Positions 44,327-53,208 of a stretch of 64,000 nt of DNA are shown piece by piece. How positions within the stretch are numbered: position 1 is the stretch's first letter; each line of letters opens with the position of its first letter. The position numbers were made by a program, and so were the translations under genes. The notes beneath the pieces were generated by a model. That model was not told where the DNA came from. It searched no databases and saw only the letters and a list, made by a program, of their open reading frames with translations. The stretch is from Clostridia bacterium (GTDB lineage Bacteria; Bacillota; Clostridia; Lachnospirales; Lachnospiraceae), in assembly GCA_910574255.1 (NCBI GenBank), contig CAJTAK010000004.1, positions 308,515 to 372,514 of the forward strand. The letters are read 5' to 3'.

Positions 44327-45412
44327 CTAATTCTCATCCCATACGGCACCTTCGATTACCCGAAATACCTTATTAATGGAAAACCTATGATTGACAAATT
44401 CGTCCAGACCCGTACAGGTAATCATAGTTTGAATATCATGAATACTGTTTAATAAATAGTTTTGCCTATTATGATCAAGTTCAGACAAAACATCATCTAA
44501 TAACAATACCGGTGTATCATGAATGATTTTTTTTACCAATTCAATTTCCGATAATTTCAGGGAAAGTGCGGCTGTCCTTTGTTGGCCCTGAGAACCGAAT
44601 TTTCGAATATCAATAGAATCTATAACGAACCGTAAATCATCTCGATGGGGGCCTACAGTAGAAGTTTTCATTTTTCTATCCCGATCCCTGTTCCTTCGAA
44701 TCATCTCATAAAGATCTGCTACCTCTGCATTTTTTTCATAAGAGATTTGAAGATCTTCTTTGCCACCTGAGAGATTTTTATGGATTCCGGAAATAATCTC
44801 ACTTAATTGCCGAATAAATAACTCCCTTCCGACAATAATCTTACTTCCATACTCTGCCAGCTGCATATCCCATACATCCAGAGTTTCTTCCAGATCACTG
44901 CGAAGTGCCAAATCTTTTAAAAGCCGATTTCTCTGGACTACAATCCGATTGTAATTGGTCAGATTATGCAGATATACCTTATCAAGCTGGCATAATTCCA
45001 TATCCAGAAATCTTCTTCTTTCTCCCGGCCCCTGCTTAATAATACTCAGATCTTCCGGAGAAAAAAATACAAAATTAGCAATTCCAAAGAGCTCACCTGC
45101 TTTTTTGATGGGAATACCATTAACTGCAATTCCCTTTGTTCTGCTCTTTTTTAAATGAATATCAATACGATAATCCATTTCGCCCTTTTTTACAAAAGTA
45201 CGCAGATGGCCTTCTTCTTCTCCAAAAAAGATCATATCCCTATCCCGGCTTCCCTTGTGAGACTTTGTAGTGCCGCTTAAATAGACAGCCTCCAGGATAT
45301 TTGTCTTTCCCTGGGCATTATCCCCATAGAAGATATTCGTATTTTCATCAAAGTACAGCTTCAATTCCCGGTAGTTCCGGAAATTCTTCAGCTCTATGGA
45401 TTGTATAATCAT
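44327..45412 (-). CDS. recF: DNA replication/repair protein RecF
   Basis: A 361-residue SMC-like ABC ATPase. Walker A is GDNAQGKTNILEAV (about residues 30-43), the signature is FGSQGQQRTAALSLKL, and Walker B is PVLLLDDVLSELD. It loads RecA at gaps with RecO and RecR. The start overlaps the stop of the S4-domain gene by 4 nt. Confidence 0.97.
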   Translation of the reverse strand: MIIQSIELKNFRNYRELKLYFDENTNIFYGDNAQGKTNILEAVYLSGTTKSHKGSRDRDMIFFGEEEGHLRTFVKKGEMDYRIDIHLKKSRTKGIAVNGIPIKKAGELFGIANFVFFSPEDLSIIKQGPGERRRFLDMELCQLDKVYLHNLTNYNRIVVQRNRLLKDLALRSDLEETLDVWDMQLAEYGSKIIVGRELFIRQLSEIISGIHKNLSGGKEDLQISYEKNAEVADLYEMIRRNRDRDRKMKTSTVGPHRDDLRFVIDSIDIRKFGSQGQQRTAALSLKLSEIELVKKIIHDTPVLLLDDVLSELDHNRQNYLLNSIHDIQTMITCTGLDEFVNHRFSINKVFRVIEGAVWDEN

Positions 45413-45615
45413 GACACCCTGACATCCTGTCCATGGTAAGAAAAAATATCACCAGAATGAAGTTTCTTCCCTCTCTGATACTCTGTCTCCCCATTTACTC
45501 TTACATGCCCTTCTTGTATCACATACTTTGCATCCACACCGGAATCTACCAGCCCGGCCAGCTTCAAAGCCTGGCCAAGCTTAATAAATTCATCCCGAAT
45601 ATGTATTTCTTCCAT
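45409..45615 (-). CDS. yaaA: S4-domain RNA-binding protein YaaA (RlbA)
   Basis: A 68-residue protein that is nearly all one S4 domain: FIKLGQALKLAGLVDSGVDAK, then YVIQEGHVRVNGETEYQRGKKL. This small gene lies between dnaN and recF in almost all Firmicutes. The product is linked to ribosome assembly in Bacillus. It is translationally coupled to recF. Confidence 0.95.
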   Translation of the reverse strand: MEEIHIRDEFIKLGQALKLAGLVDSGVDAKYVIQEGHVRVNGETEYQRGKKLHSGDIFSYHGQDVRVS

Positions 45616-45630
45616 ATGTTCTCCTATTCC

Positions 45631-46743
45631 TTAATTGACTGCACTATTAAAATTCACAGGCAGAATCAGATAAATATAAGACTGTTCTTCATCTCTTATA
45701 AAACAGGGTGCCTTTGGATTTACCATATATAGTGTAATTATTTCATCATCAATCACTCTAAGTGCATCAATCAAAAACTTTGGATTAAATCCAATTAAAA
45801 TATCTTTTCCTTCTTTTTCAATCACAATCTCCTCATTCATAGAACCTACTCCTGAGGTTATCTTAAGATGCATTTCTCCATCGCCGATCTCAATGATAAT
45901 CGGCTTTTTATCACCCTCCTTGATAAGGAGAGTGGCACGATCAATACAATTTAGCAATTCTTTTTTATTTACTTGAACCTTTGTCTCATAATCATTGGAA
46001 AGCATCTGTTCAATGCGAAAGTATTCTCCTTCAATCAGACGGGAAACAACGACTGTCTCATCAAATTCAAAAACAATATGATTTTTTGTAAAAAAGATAT
46101 TGACAAAAGAATCCATTTCTCCGGAAAGGATCTTGCTGATTTCCATTAGAGTCTTTCCTGGTACAATGACTTTTTTCGAGTCATAGCTTTCCTTTAACTC
46201 CAAATTGCGGATAGAAACACGATGGCCATCCAAAGAAACTACCTTCAAATTGTAGTCGTTTAGTTCAAATAGTTCTCCTGTCATCATTTTATTATTTTCA
46301 TTGTCAGAGATAGAAAATATGGTCTGCTTAATGATTTCTTTTAAACTGAATTGAGAGATACTGATATGATCTTCTTTTTCTATATAAGGAAGATAGGAAA
46401 AATCCTCGCCTGACTTTCCTGAAATATTAAACTTTGCTTTCTCACAGGTAATCTTTGTCTGGAAGTTGGCATTTGTTTCAATAGCAACATAATTGTCCGG
46501 AAGCTTTCGAACAATTTCTGAAAAAATCTTAGCATCAATGGCTACAATTCCTTTTTCCAGAATATCACCTTCAATAACAGTCTCGATTCCAAGTTCCATA
46601 TCATTTGCTGTAAGCTTGATTTTCTGAGCAGAAGCATCAATCAGGATACATTCCAAAATGGACATTGTTGTTTTGGAAGGAACGGCTTTCAAAACTATGT
46701 TTACACCTTTTAATAAATCTGTTTTATTACAAACGATTTTCAT
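45631..46743 (-). CDS. dnaN: DNA polymerase III beta subunit (sliding clamp)
   Basis: About 370 residues, three repeated clamp domains: the N-terminus MKIVCNKTDLLKGVNIV and NILDCILI-like block LECILIDAS, the middle EIVRKLPD, and the C-terminal GFNPKFLIDAL with YLILPVN at the end. The start was set at ATG 46743, 6-8 nt after AAGGAG; the frame is open to 46917 but that part lies in the dnaA-dnaN gap. Confidence 0.97.
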   Translation of the reverse strand: MKIVCNKTDLLKGVNIVLKAVPSKTTMSILECILIDASAQKIKLTANDMELGIETVIEGDILEKGIVAIDAKIFSEIVRKLPDNYVAIETNANFQTKITCEKAKFNISGKSGEDFSYLPYIEKEDHISISQFSLKEIIKQTIFSISDNENNKMMTGELFELNDYNLKVVSLDGHRVSIRNLELKESYDSKKVIVPGKTLMEISKILSGEMDSFVNIFFTKNHIVFEFDETVVVSRLIEGEYFRIEQMLSNDYETKVQVNKKELLNCIDRATLLIKEGDKKPIIIEIGDGEMHLKITSGVGSMNEEIVIEKEGKDILIGFNPKFLIDALRVIDDEIITLYMVNPKAPCFIRDEEQSYIYLILPVNFNSAVN

Positions 46744-46986
46744 GATGTGGAAAACTCCTTTCATATATATATAAATAAAATAATCCGTCTTAGTCTTAGT
46801 AGGGGCTGTGAATATGTTGAAAACCAGTTTTAAGCCTTGTAATAAAGGCATTTTCCAAAAGGATAAGTATGTGAAAATATTATAGAAGGCTTGTGGAAAA
46901 CAGGGTAGGTTGTACACATACTTGAAGTTGTGAAAAGTTTTCCACTGCTTATCCCAACGTTATCCATAAGTGTAGAGGGATAAATT
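46744..46986 (-). promoter_or_regulatory. dnaA-dnaN intergenic region with degenerate DnaA boxes
   Basis: This 243-nt gap holds one near-match DnaA box TTATCCATA (46960-46968), two weaker ones (TTATCCCAA just before it and TTTTCCACA-like near 46890), and a -10 TATAAT on the minus strand (46884-46879). A perfect 9-bp inverted repeat (AAGTATGTG at 46865-46873, CACATACTT at 46915-46923) brackets that -10. It probably carries the dnaN promoter and may be the second half of a bipartite origin. Confidence 0.5.
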
Positions 46987-48360
46987 TTAATTGGGATAGA
47001 TCTTTTTCCGTATGGTTTCAACGAGACGTACGGTAGAGTCATTCACCTTTAATTCATTGGAAATTTTTTCTACTCCGTGCATAACCGTTGTATGGTCTCT
47101 GCCTCCTAAGAGCTCTCCAATTCGTTTAAAGGAGGTTCCGTGATCCTGGCAGAGGTACATGGCGATCTGTCTGGGGTATACAATATCAGCAGTTCGCTTT
47201 TTACCTTTGATGTCATCTGGTTTTACATGAAAATGTTCTGCAACAATATCAATGATCAGTTCTGGTGTAACCTTACGGCTCTCTCCAGGTGAAATAATAT
47301 CCTTAATTGCTTCCTCAGCCAGAGGCATGTCAATAGGACGTTTTTCCAATGTAGAAAGGGCTATGAGTCGATTGAAAGCTCCTTCCAGCTCACGAATATT
47401 GGATTTTACATTGGTAGCTATGTAGGTAATGATGCCATCATCAATCTGATATCCTTCCAATTCTTCTTTTTTACGAAGAATTGCCATACGAGTTTCAAAA
47501 TCCGGGGAAGAAATATCGGCAATCAGGCCGCATTCAAAACGTGTCCTTAAGCGTTCCTCAAGAGTCTCGATATCTTTGGGAGGACGATCACTGGAAATTA
47601 TAATCTGCTTATTGACATTGTGAAGGGAGTTGAAAGTATGGAAGAATTCTTCCTGAGTACTTTCTTTTCCAATAATGAATTGTACATCGTCAATTAACAG
47701 AACATCAATATTCCGATATTTTTCTCTGAATTTGGTCATACCAGTTGGATCACCTGCACGGAGAGTTTCGATCAATTCGTTGGTAAAATATTCACTGGTT
47801 ACATAGAGAACCTTCATATTAGGATTAATATTTAATATATGGTTTGCAATGGCGTGCATCAAATGGGTTTTGCCAAGTCCTACACCTCCATGGAGAAAAA
47901 GCGGATTATAGACAATTCCCGGTGTTTCAGCTACGGCCAGAGATGCAGCATGGGCAAACTTATTATTATTTCCTACTACAAAAGTGTCAAAGGTATATTT
48001 TGCATTAATATTAGACTGTTCGGAAATTACATTTACTGGTACTTGTCTGCGTAAAGCGGAAGCAGCAGGCGATTCCTTTTTCTGCTTTAGGTCAAATGCG
48101 TCAGCTTCTTCTTTTGTGATAAATTCAATGTCATATTTTTCCCCTGTGAATTCTGCAATGGCTACATAGATTGGAATTTTAAATTTTGAATTTAAATAAG
48201 TAACCATTTGATCTACGGGTACAATAATCCGTACGGTATGACCTTCTATGCTGTGTATTTTTAAAGGAAGAAGCCATGTCTCAAAGGACACATCTGAAAG
48301 TTCATGTTCTTTTCGAATATGTTCCAGAATATCGCTCCATTTATCTAAAATTAGGTTCAT
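46987..48360 (-). CDS. dnaA: Chromosomal replication initiator DnaA
   Basis: A 457-residue initiator. Domain I (1-90) is the helicase-loading part. The AAA+ domain has Walker A GGVGLGKTHLMHAI, Walker B VLLIDDVQFI and the initiator-specific motif TSEYFTNELIETLR. Domain IV carries the DnaA signature DHTTVMHGVEKI, which reads TTATCCACA boxes. It is transcribed away from the box cluster just upstream and is the marker gene of oriC. Confidence 0.99.
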   Translation of the reverse strand: MNLILDKWSDILEHIRKEHELSDVSFETWLLPLKIHSIEGHTVRIIVPVDQMVTYLNSKFKIPIYVAIAEFTGEKYDIEFITKEEADAFDLKQKKESPAASALRRQVPVNVISEQSNINAKYTFDTFVVGNNNKFAHAASLAVAETPGIVYNPLFLHGGVGLGKTHLMHAIANHILNINPNMKVLYVTSEYFTNELIETLRAGDPTGMTKFREKYRNIDVLLIDDVQFIIGKESTQEEFFHTFNSLHNVNKQIIISSDRPPKDIETLEERLRTRFECGLIADISSPDFETRMAILRKKEELEGYQIDDGIITYIATNVKSNIRELEGAFNRLIALSTLEKRPIDMPLAEEAIKDIISPGESRKVTPELIIDIVAEHFHVKPDDIKGKKRTADIVYPRQIAMYLCQDHGTSFKRIGELLGGRDHTTVMHGVEKISNELKVNDSTVRLVETIRKKIYPN

Positions 48361-48413
48361 TGTATTATTCTCCTCAAAGTGGCTGTAAAAAAATGCATGC
48401 TACCCTATATTCA

Positions 48414-48442
48414 ATAATATAACAAATCATTTTCATAATCAA
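48414..48442 (-). promoter_or_regulatory. dnaA promoter
   Basis: On the minus strand TTGATT (48442-48437), a 17-nt spacer and TATTAT (48419-48414) lie about 55 nt before the dnaA start, right beside the DnaA-box cluster, which fits autoregulation by DnaA. Confidence 0.65.
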
Positions 48443-48463
48443 GAAAAAATAAAAAATTCCATT

Positions 48464-48505
48464 TTTCCACATTTTATCCACAACTTATCCACATATTGTG
48501 GATAA
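48464..48505. promoter_or_regulatory. oriC DnaA-box cluster
   Basis: Three perfect boxes lie within 32 nt: TTATCCACA at 48474-48482 and 48485-48493, and the inverted TGTGGATAA at 48497-48505. A near-match TTTTCCACA is at 48464-48472. The flanks are very A/T-rich. Genes diverge from this point: dnaA to the left, rpmH to the right. The unwinding element cannot be fixed by eye but is probably in the A/T-rich stretch at 48400-48465. Confidence 0.9.
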
Positions 48506-48567
48506 AATTTTCTTTAATAACAAAATACTGTTTAAAATCCAGAAAACGAAAAAAGCCTGTAAATTGC

Positions 48568-48596
48568 TTGACTTTGTAGGCTTTTCCGAATATAAT
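48568..48596 (+). promoter_or_regulatory. rpmH promoter
   Basis: TTGACT (48568-48573), a 17-nt spacer and a perfect TATAAT (48591-48596) face right, with transcription expected near 48603 and the rpmH ATG at 48635. Confidence 0.8.
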
Positions 48597-48634
48597 TGAG
48601 ATAATGTTTTTTAGAAGAGGAGGTGTTTTGAGAG

Positions 48635-48769
48635 ATGAAAATGACATTTCAGCCAAAGAAGAAGTCCAGAGCGAGAGTTCATGGATTCAGAGCGAGAATG
48701 AGTACTGCTGGCGGAAGGAAAGTGTTAGCAGCTAGAAGATTAAAAGGAAGAAAGAAGTTATCAGCGTAG
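48635..48769 (+). CDS. rpmH: 50S ribosomal protein L34
   Basis: A 44-residue, strongly basic protein: [20 protein letters not shown] at the start, then [20 protein letters not shown]. This is the standard L34 sequence and length. AGGAGG lies about 10 nt upstream of the ATG. It is the first gene of the right arm, between oriC and rnpA, as in nearly all Firmicutes. Confidence 0.98.
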   Translation: MKMTFQPKKKSRARVHGFRARMSTAGGRKVLAARRLKGRKKLSA

Positions 48770-48792
48770 GCCGCATATATGTGGCCTTTTTC
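48769..48792 (+). terminator. Terminator after rpmH
   Basis: GGCCGCA and TGTGGCC (48769-48786) pair with one G-U, followed by five T. It begins at the last base of the rpmH stop and may leave read-through for rnpA. Confidence 0.75.
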
Positions 48793-48794
48793 CT

Positions 48795-48870
48795 TAGATC
48801 TGCACATGTCTTTTGTGCATAAAGGGATACCCGTATGGTGTTTCTTTAGATCTGCACGTGTTTTTTTGAT
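48795..48870 (+). repeat. Short direct repeats in the rpmH-rnpA gap
   Basis: TTAGATCTGCACATGTCTTTT (from 48794) recurs as TTAGATCTGCACGTGTTTTT (from about 48845), with a third, weaker GATCTGCTTATGTTTT behind it. A related 29-nt stretch is on the plus strand at 14692-14720, just before the alpha/beta hydrolase gene (ATCTGCACATG, then GTACATAAA). Function unknown. Confidence 0.5.
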
Positions 48871-48897
48871 CTGCTTATGTTTTGATGTGGAGGAGAT

Positions 48898-49245
48898 ATG
48901 AAGTATCCTCATTCAGAATCGTTGAAAAAGAACCAGGATTTTCGGCTTATATATAAGGAAGGAAAATCTTGTGCAAACCGTTATCTTGTTCTCTATGTAA
49001 GAGAAAACGGTCTTGCAAAGAACCGTCTTGGTGTATCCGTCAGTAAGAAAGTAGGCAACAGTGTGGTAAGACACAGGATAACAAGACTGGTCAGGGAAAG
49101 TTACCGGCTACAGGAAGACATGTTCAATAGTGGTTTGGACATGGTAGTCATCGCAAGGGTAAATGCAAAAGGAAAAAGCTTTGAAGAGATCCGCAATGCA
49201 TTGCTTCACTTGGGAAAGCTTCAGGGAGTTATCAGAAAAGAATGA
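48898..49245 (+). CDS. rnpA: Ribonuclease P protein component
   Basis: A 115-residue basic protein. The RnpA signature [22 protein letters not shown] lies in the middle, and [16 protein letters not shown] near the end. It binds the catalytic RNA of RNase P, which trims the 5' ends of tRNAs. GGAGGAG lies just before the ATG. It overlaps yidD by 4 nt. Confidence 0.97.
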   Translation: MKYPHSESLKKNQDFRLIYKEGKSCANRYLVLYVRENGLAKNRLGVSVSKKVGNSVVRHRITRLVRESYRLQEDMFNSGLDMVVIARVNAKGKSFEEIRNALLHLGKLQGVIRKE

Positions 49246-49451
49246 AAACCATATTGATCAGATTGATTCAATTTTATCAGAAATATCTATCGCCGATGAA
49301 AAGTACCAGATGTCCTTACATTCCAAGCTGTTCCCAGTATGGATTGGAGGCCATTCAGAAATATGGAGCCATAAAAGGAAGTATTCTGGCTGTATGGAGG
49401 ATTTTAAGATGTAATCCATTTTCTAAGGGAGGATATGATCCGGTGCCGTAA
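49242..49451 (+). CDS. yidD: Membrane protein insertion efficiency factor YidD
   Basis: A 69-residue protein with the family pattern [31 protein letters not shown] and the C-terminal [10 protein letters not shown]. It helps YidC insert membrane proteins. Its start overlaps rnpA (ATGA), and yidC follows after 72 nt. Confidence 0.97.
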   Translation: MKTILIRLIQFYQKYLSPMKSTRCPYIPSCSQYGLEAIQKYGAIKGSILAVWRILRCNPFSKGGYDPVP

Positions 49452-49523
49452 GGTTTCCTTTAGCCGCAAAGATTTTTGAGGAAAAGGATATCCAGGGGTA
49501 AAAGCTAAAGGAGGATTTTTCCA

Positions 49524-50795
49524 TTGACAAGTTTGTTTTTAACACAGGATTCTAGATTTATTCTGGGTGATATTGCGAAAATATTAGGCTGGATTATTAA
49601 TCAGATTTTTAATTTTCTGGATTCTATCGGAATTGCCAATGTAGGCTTTGCTATTATTCTGTTTACCATTATTGTATATATGCTTATGATTCCGTTGACA
49701 TATAAGCAGCAGAAGTTTTCAAAAATGTCTATGCGGATGAATCCGGAGATCCAGGCGATTCAGAAAAAGTACAAAGGAAAACAGGATCAGGCGTCTATGC
49801 TGAAGATGCAGGACGAGACAAAGGCTGTCTATGCAAAGTACGGCACTTCGCCTACGGGAACCTGTCTTCCCATGCTTATCCAGTTTCCGGTTCTGCTTGC
49901 AGTATATGCAGTGGTGTATGCGATTCCCGCATATATTGATAAGATTAAGATGGCTTACTATCCTCTGGTGACAGATTTGCTGAGTACTTCGGGCGGAAGC
50001 GCATTTATTAAGGGACTCAAAAGCGCTGCGTCCTTTCAGAAGCGTGATTTTGCTTTGGAGAATACCATCATTGATGTGCTGAATAAGGCAACTACCGCAG
50101 AGTGGGAAAGTATAGCAGCGGAATTTCCAGGCTTAAGCAGTGTTGTGGAGAGTACGCAGCACACTTTGAGCGGTTTTAATGATTTTCTGGGACTGAATAT
50201 TGTAAATTCACCCTGGTATACCATTAAGGAAAGTTTTGCTGAGGGGAATTATCTGTGGATTGTAGTTGCACTTCTTATTCCGGTACTGGCGGGCTTAAGT
50301 CAGTGGTTCAGCTTGAAGCTGATGCCCCAGGCGGCGGCTTCTGCGGACGGTGAGAATAATGAAATGATGCAGTCCATGAAAATGATGAATAATTTTATGC
50401 CTCTTATGTCCGTATATTTTTGTGCCATTCTTCCCGTTGGTGTAGGCATCTACTGGATTATGAGTGCTGTGGTCCGTACCATTCAGCAGTTGATAATCAA
50501 TAAGCATCTAAGTAAGATGGATATTGATGAAGAAATTAAAAAGAATATAGAAGCTTATAATAGGAAGAGAGAGAAAAACGGGCTTCCTCCGGAACGGCTT
50601 AGTAATGTAGCAAGGACAAGCACCCGCAATGTAGAGACAACAAAAAGAGAGATTACTTCTGAGGAACGTCAGAAAGCAATTCAGGATTCTACCGAATATT
50701 ACAGTAAGGGAACGGCAAAACCGGGAAGTCTGGCAGCCAAGGCGAGAATGGTAGAACAGTATAATGAAAAGAACAATAAGGGCAAAAATAAATAA
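49524..50795 (+). CDS. yidC: Membrane protein insertase YidC/OxaI
   Basis: A 423-residue Oxa1-family insertase. The family core begins at FAIILFTIIVYMLMIPLTYKQQ, with the cytosolic helical hairpin QAIQKKYKGKQDQASM, then GTCLPMLIQFPVLLAVY and a late LPVGVGIYWIMSAVVR. No lipobox is visible at the N-terminus. A basic C-terminal tail of about 90 residues may touch the ribosome. The start is TTG at 49524, 9 nt after AAAGGAGG; no ATG fits. It inserts proteins alone or with SecYEG. Confidence 0.95.
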   Translation: MTSLFLTQDSRFILGDIAKILGWIINQIFNFLDSIGIANVGFAIILFTIIVYMLMIPLTYKQQKFSKMSMRMNPEIQAIQKKYKGKQDQASMLKMQDETKAVYAKYGTSPTGTCLPMLIQFPVLLAVYAVVYAIPAYIDKIKMAYYPLVTDLLSTSGGSAFIKGLKSAASFQKRDFALENTIIDVLNKATTAEWESIAAEFPGLSSVVESTQHTLSGFNDFLGLNIVNSPWYTIKESFAEGNYLWIVVALLIPVLAGLSQWFSLKLMPQAAASADGENNEMMQSMKMMNNFMPLMSVYFCAILPVGVGIYWIMSAVVRTIQQLIINKHLSKMDIDEEIKKNIEAYNRKREKNGLPPERLSNVARTSTRNVETTKREITSEERQKAIQDSTEYYSKGTAKPGSLAAKARMVEQYNEKNNKGKNK

Positions 50796-50812
50796 AAAGT
50801 GAGGGGTTCACT

Positions 50813-51733
50813 ATGGAATATATTGAAGTTTCGGCAAAAACAGTTGATGATGCTATATTAGAAGCTGCAATTAAGTTTGGCACTACGCGGGATAAGATTG
50901 CATACGAAGTGATTTCTCAGGGAAGTGCCGGATTTCTTGGTATTGGAAGTAGAAAGGCTGTGATCAAAGCTCATATTCAGACTGAGGAAGAGATTCAGGC
51001 ATCAAAGAAAGCAGAAAAAGAAGTAGAAAAGATTTTGGAAAAAGTAAATGAGAAAGCTGTAGAAAAGCCTGTATCTCCGGAACCTAAAAAGGAGCCTGCA
51101 AAGGAAGTAAAAAAAGAAGTTAAAAAGGAACAGGCTGAAAAAGAGGAAAAGCCTGCTGTAGAAGTAAAAGCAGAGAAGAAGCCAGAGAAAAAACCGATTG
51201 AGATTGATGTAGTTCCTGTTCAGGAATTTTTGAATAAGGTATTTGCAGCTATGGAAATGAAAGTTCAGGTAATAGTAACTGCTCATCCTCAAGAACATGA
51301 AATTACTGTTGACCTGGAAGGGGATGATATGGGTGTCCTTATTGGAAAGAGAGGACAGACTTTAGATTCTCTTCAATATTTGACCAGCCTGGTTGCGAAT
51401 AAAAAGAGTGAAGAATATATTCGTGTAAAGGTTGATACGGAAAATTATCGGGAAAGAAGAAGAGCAACCTTAGAGAATCTTGCAAAGAATATTTCTCATA
51501 AGGTAAAAAGAACGAGAAAGCCTGTTTCCTTAGAACCTATGAATCCTTATGAACGGCGTGTGATTCATTCGGCTCTTCAAAATGATAAATTTGTTTGTAC
51601 TCATAGTGAAGGGGAAGAACCTTATCGCCGTGTAGTTGTAACTTTGAGAGAAGGAGTGCGTTTGGAACATTATAATGGAGGAAAAAATCGGAATCGTTAT
51701 AACCGCAATTCCCGTGGACAGCGGTCTAAGTAA
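50813..51733 (+). CDS. jag: RNA-binding protein Jag (KhpB)
   Basis: A 306-residue protein in three parts: a Jag_N domain (1-50, EYIEVSAKTVDDAILEAAIKFG), a long Lys/Glu-rich linker (about 55-130), and C-terminal KH (VLIGKRGQTLDSLQYL) and R3H (NPYERRVIHSALQND) RNA-binding domains. Jag/KhpB binds RNA with KhpA and affects cell elongation and division in several Firmicutes. It lies 17 nt after yidC and ends before a strong terminator. Confidence 0.95.
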   Translation: MEYIEVSAKTVDDAILEAAIKFGTTRDKIAYEVISQGSAGFLGIGSRKAVIKAHIQTEEEIQASKKAEKEVEKILEKVNEKAVEKPVSPEPKKEPAKEVKKEVKKEQAEKEEKPAVEVKAEKKPEKKPIEIDVVPVQEFLNKVFAAMEMKVQVIVTAHPQEHEITVDLEGDDMGVLIGKRGQTLDSLQYLTSLVANKKSEEYIRVKVDTENYRERRRATLENLAKNISHKVKRTRKPVSLEPMNPYERRVIHSALQNDKFVCTHSEGEEPYRRVVVTLREGVRLEHYNGGKNRNRYNRNSRGQRSK

Positions 51734-51756
51734 ATGGCAATTCTGTTGACTGAGAG

Positions 51757-51784
51757 AAAAAGGAACGCTGAGGCGTTCCTTTTT
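51757..51784 (+). terminator. Terminator after jag
   Basis: A perfect 12-bp inverted repeat (AAAAAGGAACGC at 51757-51768, complement at 51773-51784) ends in five T. It is symmetrical but serves the rpmH-jag operon by position, and mnmE starts 32 nt later. Confidence 0.9.
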
Positions 51785-51815
51785 GTGAAGATAGGAAAAA
51801 GAAAGGGTATTTCTT

Positions 51816-53192
51816 ATGAATAGTGATACGATTGCAGCTATATCTACAGCTATGTCCAGCGGAGGAATTGGAATTATTCGTATTAGCGGAGAAGATGCTT
51901 TCTCTATTATAGAACAGATTTTTAAATTTAAAAATCCGGGAAAAAGAATATCGGATCAGCATTCATACACTATTCATTATGGAAATATCTATGATGGAGA
52001 AGAATTGCTGGATGAGGTGATTATTCTTTTGATGAAGGCTCCCCACAGCTATACGGCGGAGAACACTGTAGAAATAGATTGTCATGGAGGTATTCTTGTA
52101 CTTCGCAGGATTTTGGAGACTGTCATCAAAAAAGGGGCACGTCCTGCTGAGCCAGGGGAATTTACAAAGCGTGCGTTTCTCAATGGAAGAATGGATCTTT
52201 CGCAGGCAGAAGCAGTTATGGATTTGATTCAAGCAAAGAATCAATTGGCCTTGAAAAGTTCTGTTTCTCAATTAAAAGGCTCTGTCAGTGAAAAAGTAAA
52301 GGATTTTAGAAAACGGATTTTATATGAAACTGCTTTTTTAGAATCTGCTTTGGATGACCCGGAGCATATCAGTCTGGATGGATATAGTGATAAGCTTTCA
52401 AAAAATCTGGAATATCTTATTTCAGAGATTGATAAACTCTTAAATACTTTTGATAATGGAAGAATTGTAAAAGAGGGAATTAAGACTGTTATTTTAGGAA
52501 AGCCGAATGCAGGAAAGTCTTCACTTATGAATGCTCTTCTTGGAGAGGAACGTGCAATTGTAACAGAGATTGCGGGAACGACCCGGGATATTTTGGAAGA
52601 ACAGCTTCATTTGGATGGAGTCAATTTGAATATTTTGGATACGGCAGGAATCAGGCAAACTCAGGATATTGTAGAACAAATAGGTGTGAATCGGGCAAAG
52701 GAACAAGCTGAATCTGCTGATTTGATCCTATATGTGGTGGACAGTTCCTGCGCTTTGGATGAGAGTGACAAAGAAATTCTTGCTTTTTTGCATAATAAGA
52801 AGTCGATTATATTGTTGAATAAATCAGATTTACTGTCTGTTGTAACAGAGGAAATGATTCAGGATCAGATACAGCATCCAGTGGTTACAGTATCAGCAAA
52901 AAGTGGTCATGGACTGAAAGAATTGGAAGAGATAATTCGAGATTTGTTTTTTCAGGGAAGTATTTCTTTTAATGATGAGCTTATTATTACAAATATTCGT
53001 CATAAGACTGCTTTGGAGAAAGCAAAGGAAAGCCTTTTTATGGTGAAGAATAGTATCTGTGAAGGAATGCCGGAGGATCTTTATACTGTTGATTTGATGG
53101 GTGCTTATTCTTCTTTGGGAGCTATTTTAGGAGAAGAAATGAGTGAAGATCTAACGCAGGAAATTTTTAGTCGTTTTTGTATTGGAAAATAA
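51816..53192 (+). CDS. mnmE: tRNA modification GTPase MnmE
   Basis: A 458-residue protein. The N-terminal tetrahydrofolate-binding domain has SSGGIGIIRISGEDAF. The inserted G domain has G1 GKPNAGKSSLMNAL, G3 DTAGIR and G4 NKSD. The C-terminus is CIGK, with the conserved Cys. With MnmG it makes the 5-carboxymethylaminomethyl group on wobble U34 of several tRNAs. Confidence 0.98.
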   Translation: MNSDTIAAISTAMSSGGIGIIRISGEDAFSIIEQIFKFKNPGKRISDQHSYTIHYGNIYDGEELLDEVIILLMKAPHSYTAENTVEIDCHGGILVLRRILETVIKKGARPAEPGEFTKRAFLNGRMDLSQAEAVMDLIQAKNQLALKSSVSQLKGSVSEKVKDFRKRILYETAFLESALDDPEHISLDGYSDKLSKNLEYLISEIDKLLNTFDNGRIVKEGIKTVILGKPNAGKSSLMNALLGEERAIVTEIAGTTRDILEEQLHLDGVNLNILDTAGIRQTQDIVEQIGVNRAKEQAESADLILYVVDSSCALDESDKEILAFLHNKKSIILLNKSDLLSVVTEEMIQDQIQHPVVTVSAKSGHGLKELEEIIRDLFFQGSISFNDELIITNIRHKTALEKAKESLFMVKNSICEGMPEDLYTVDLMGAYSSLGAILGEEMSEDLTQEIFSRFCIGK

Positions 53193-53208
53193 TGGAAGGA
53201 TATGAAAG

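Noticed and set aside
45631..46917. Longer dnaN frame starting at 46917
   Set aside because: The extra 58 residues are encoded in the A/T-rich dnaA-dnaN gap, while ATG 46743 has a good ribosome site and the standard start MKIVCNKTDLL.
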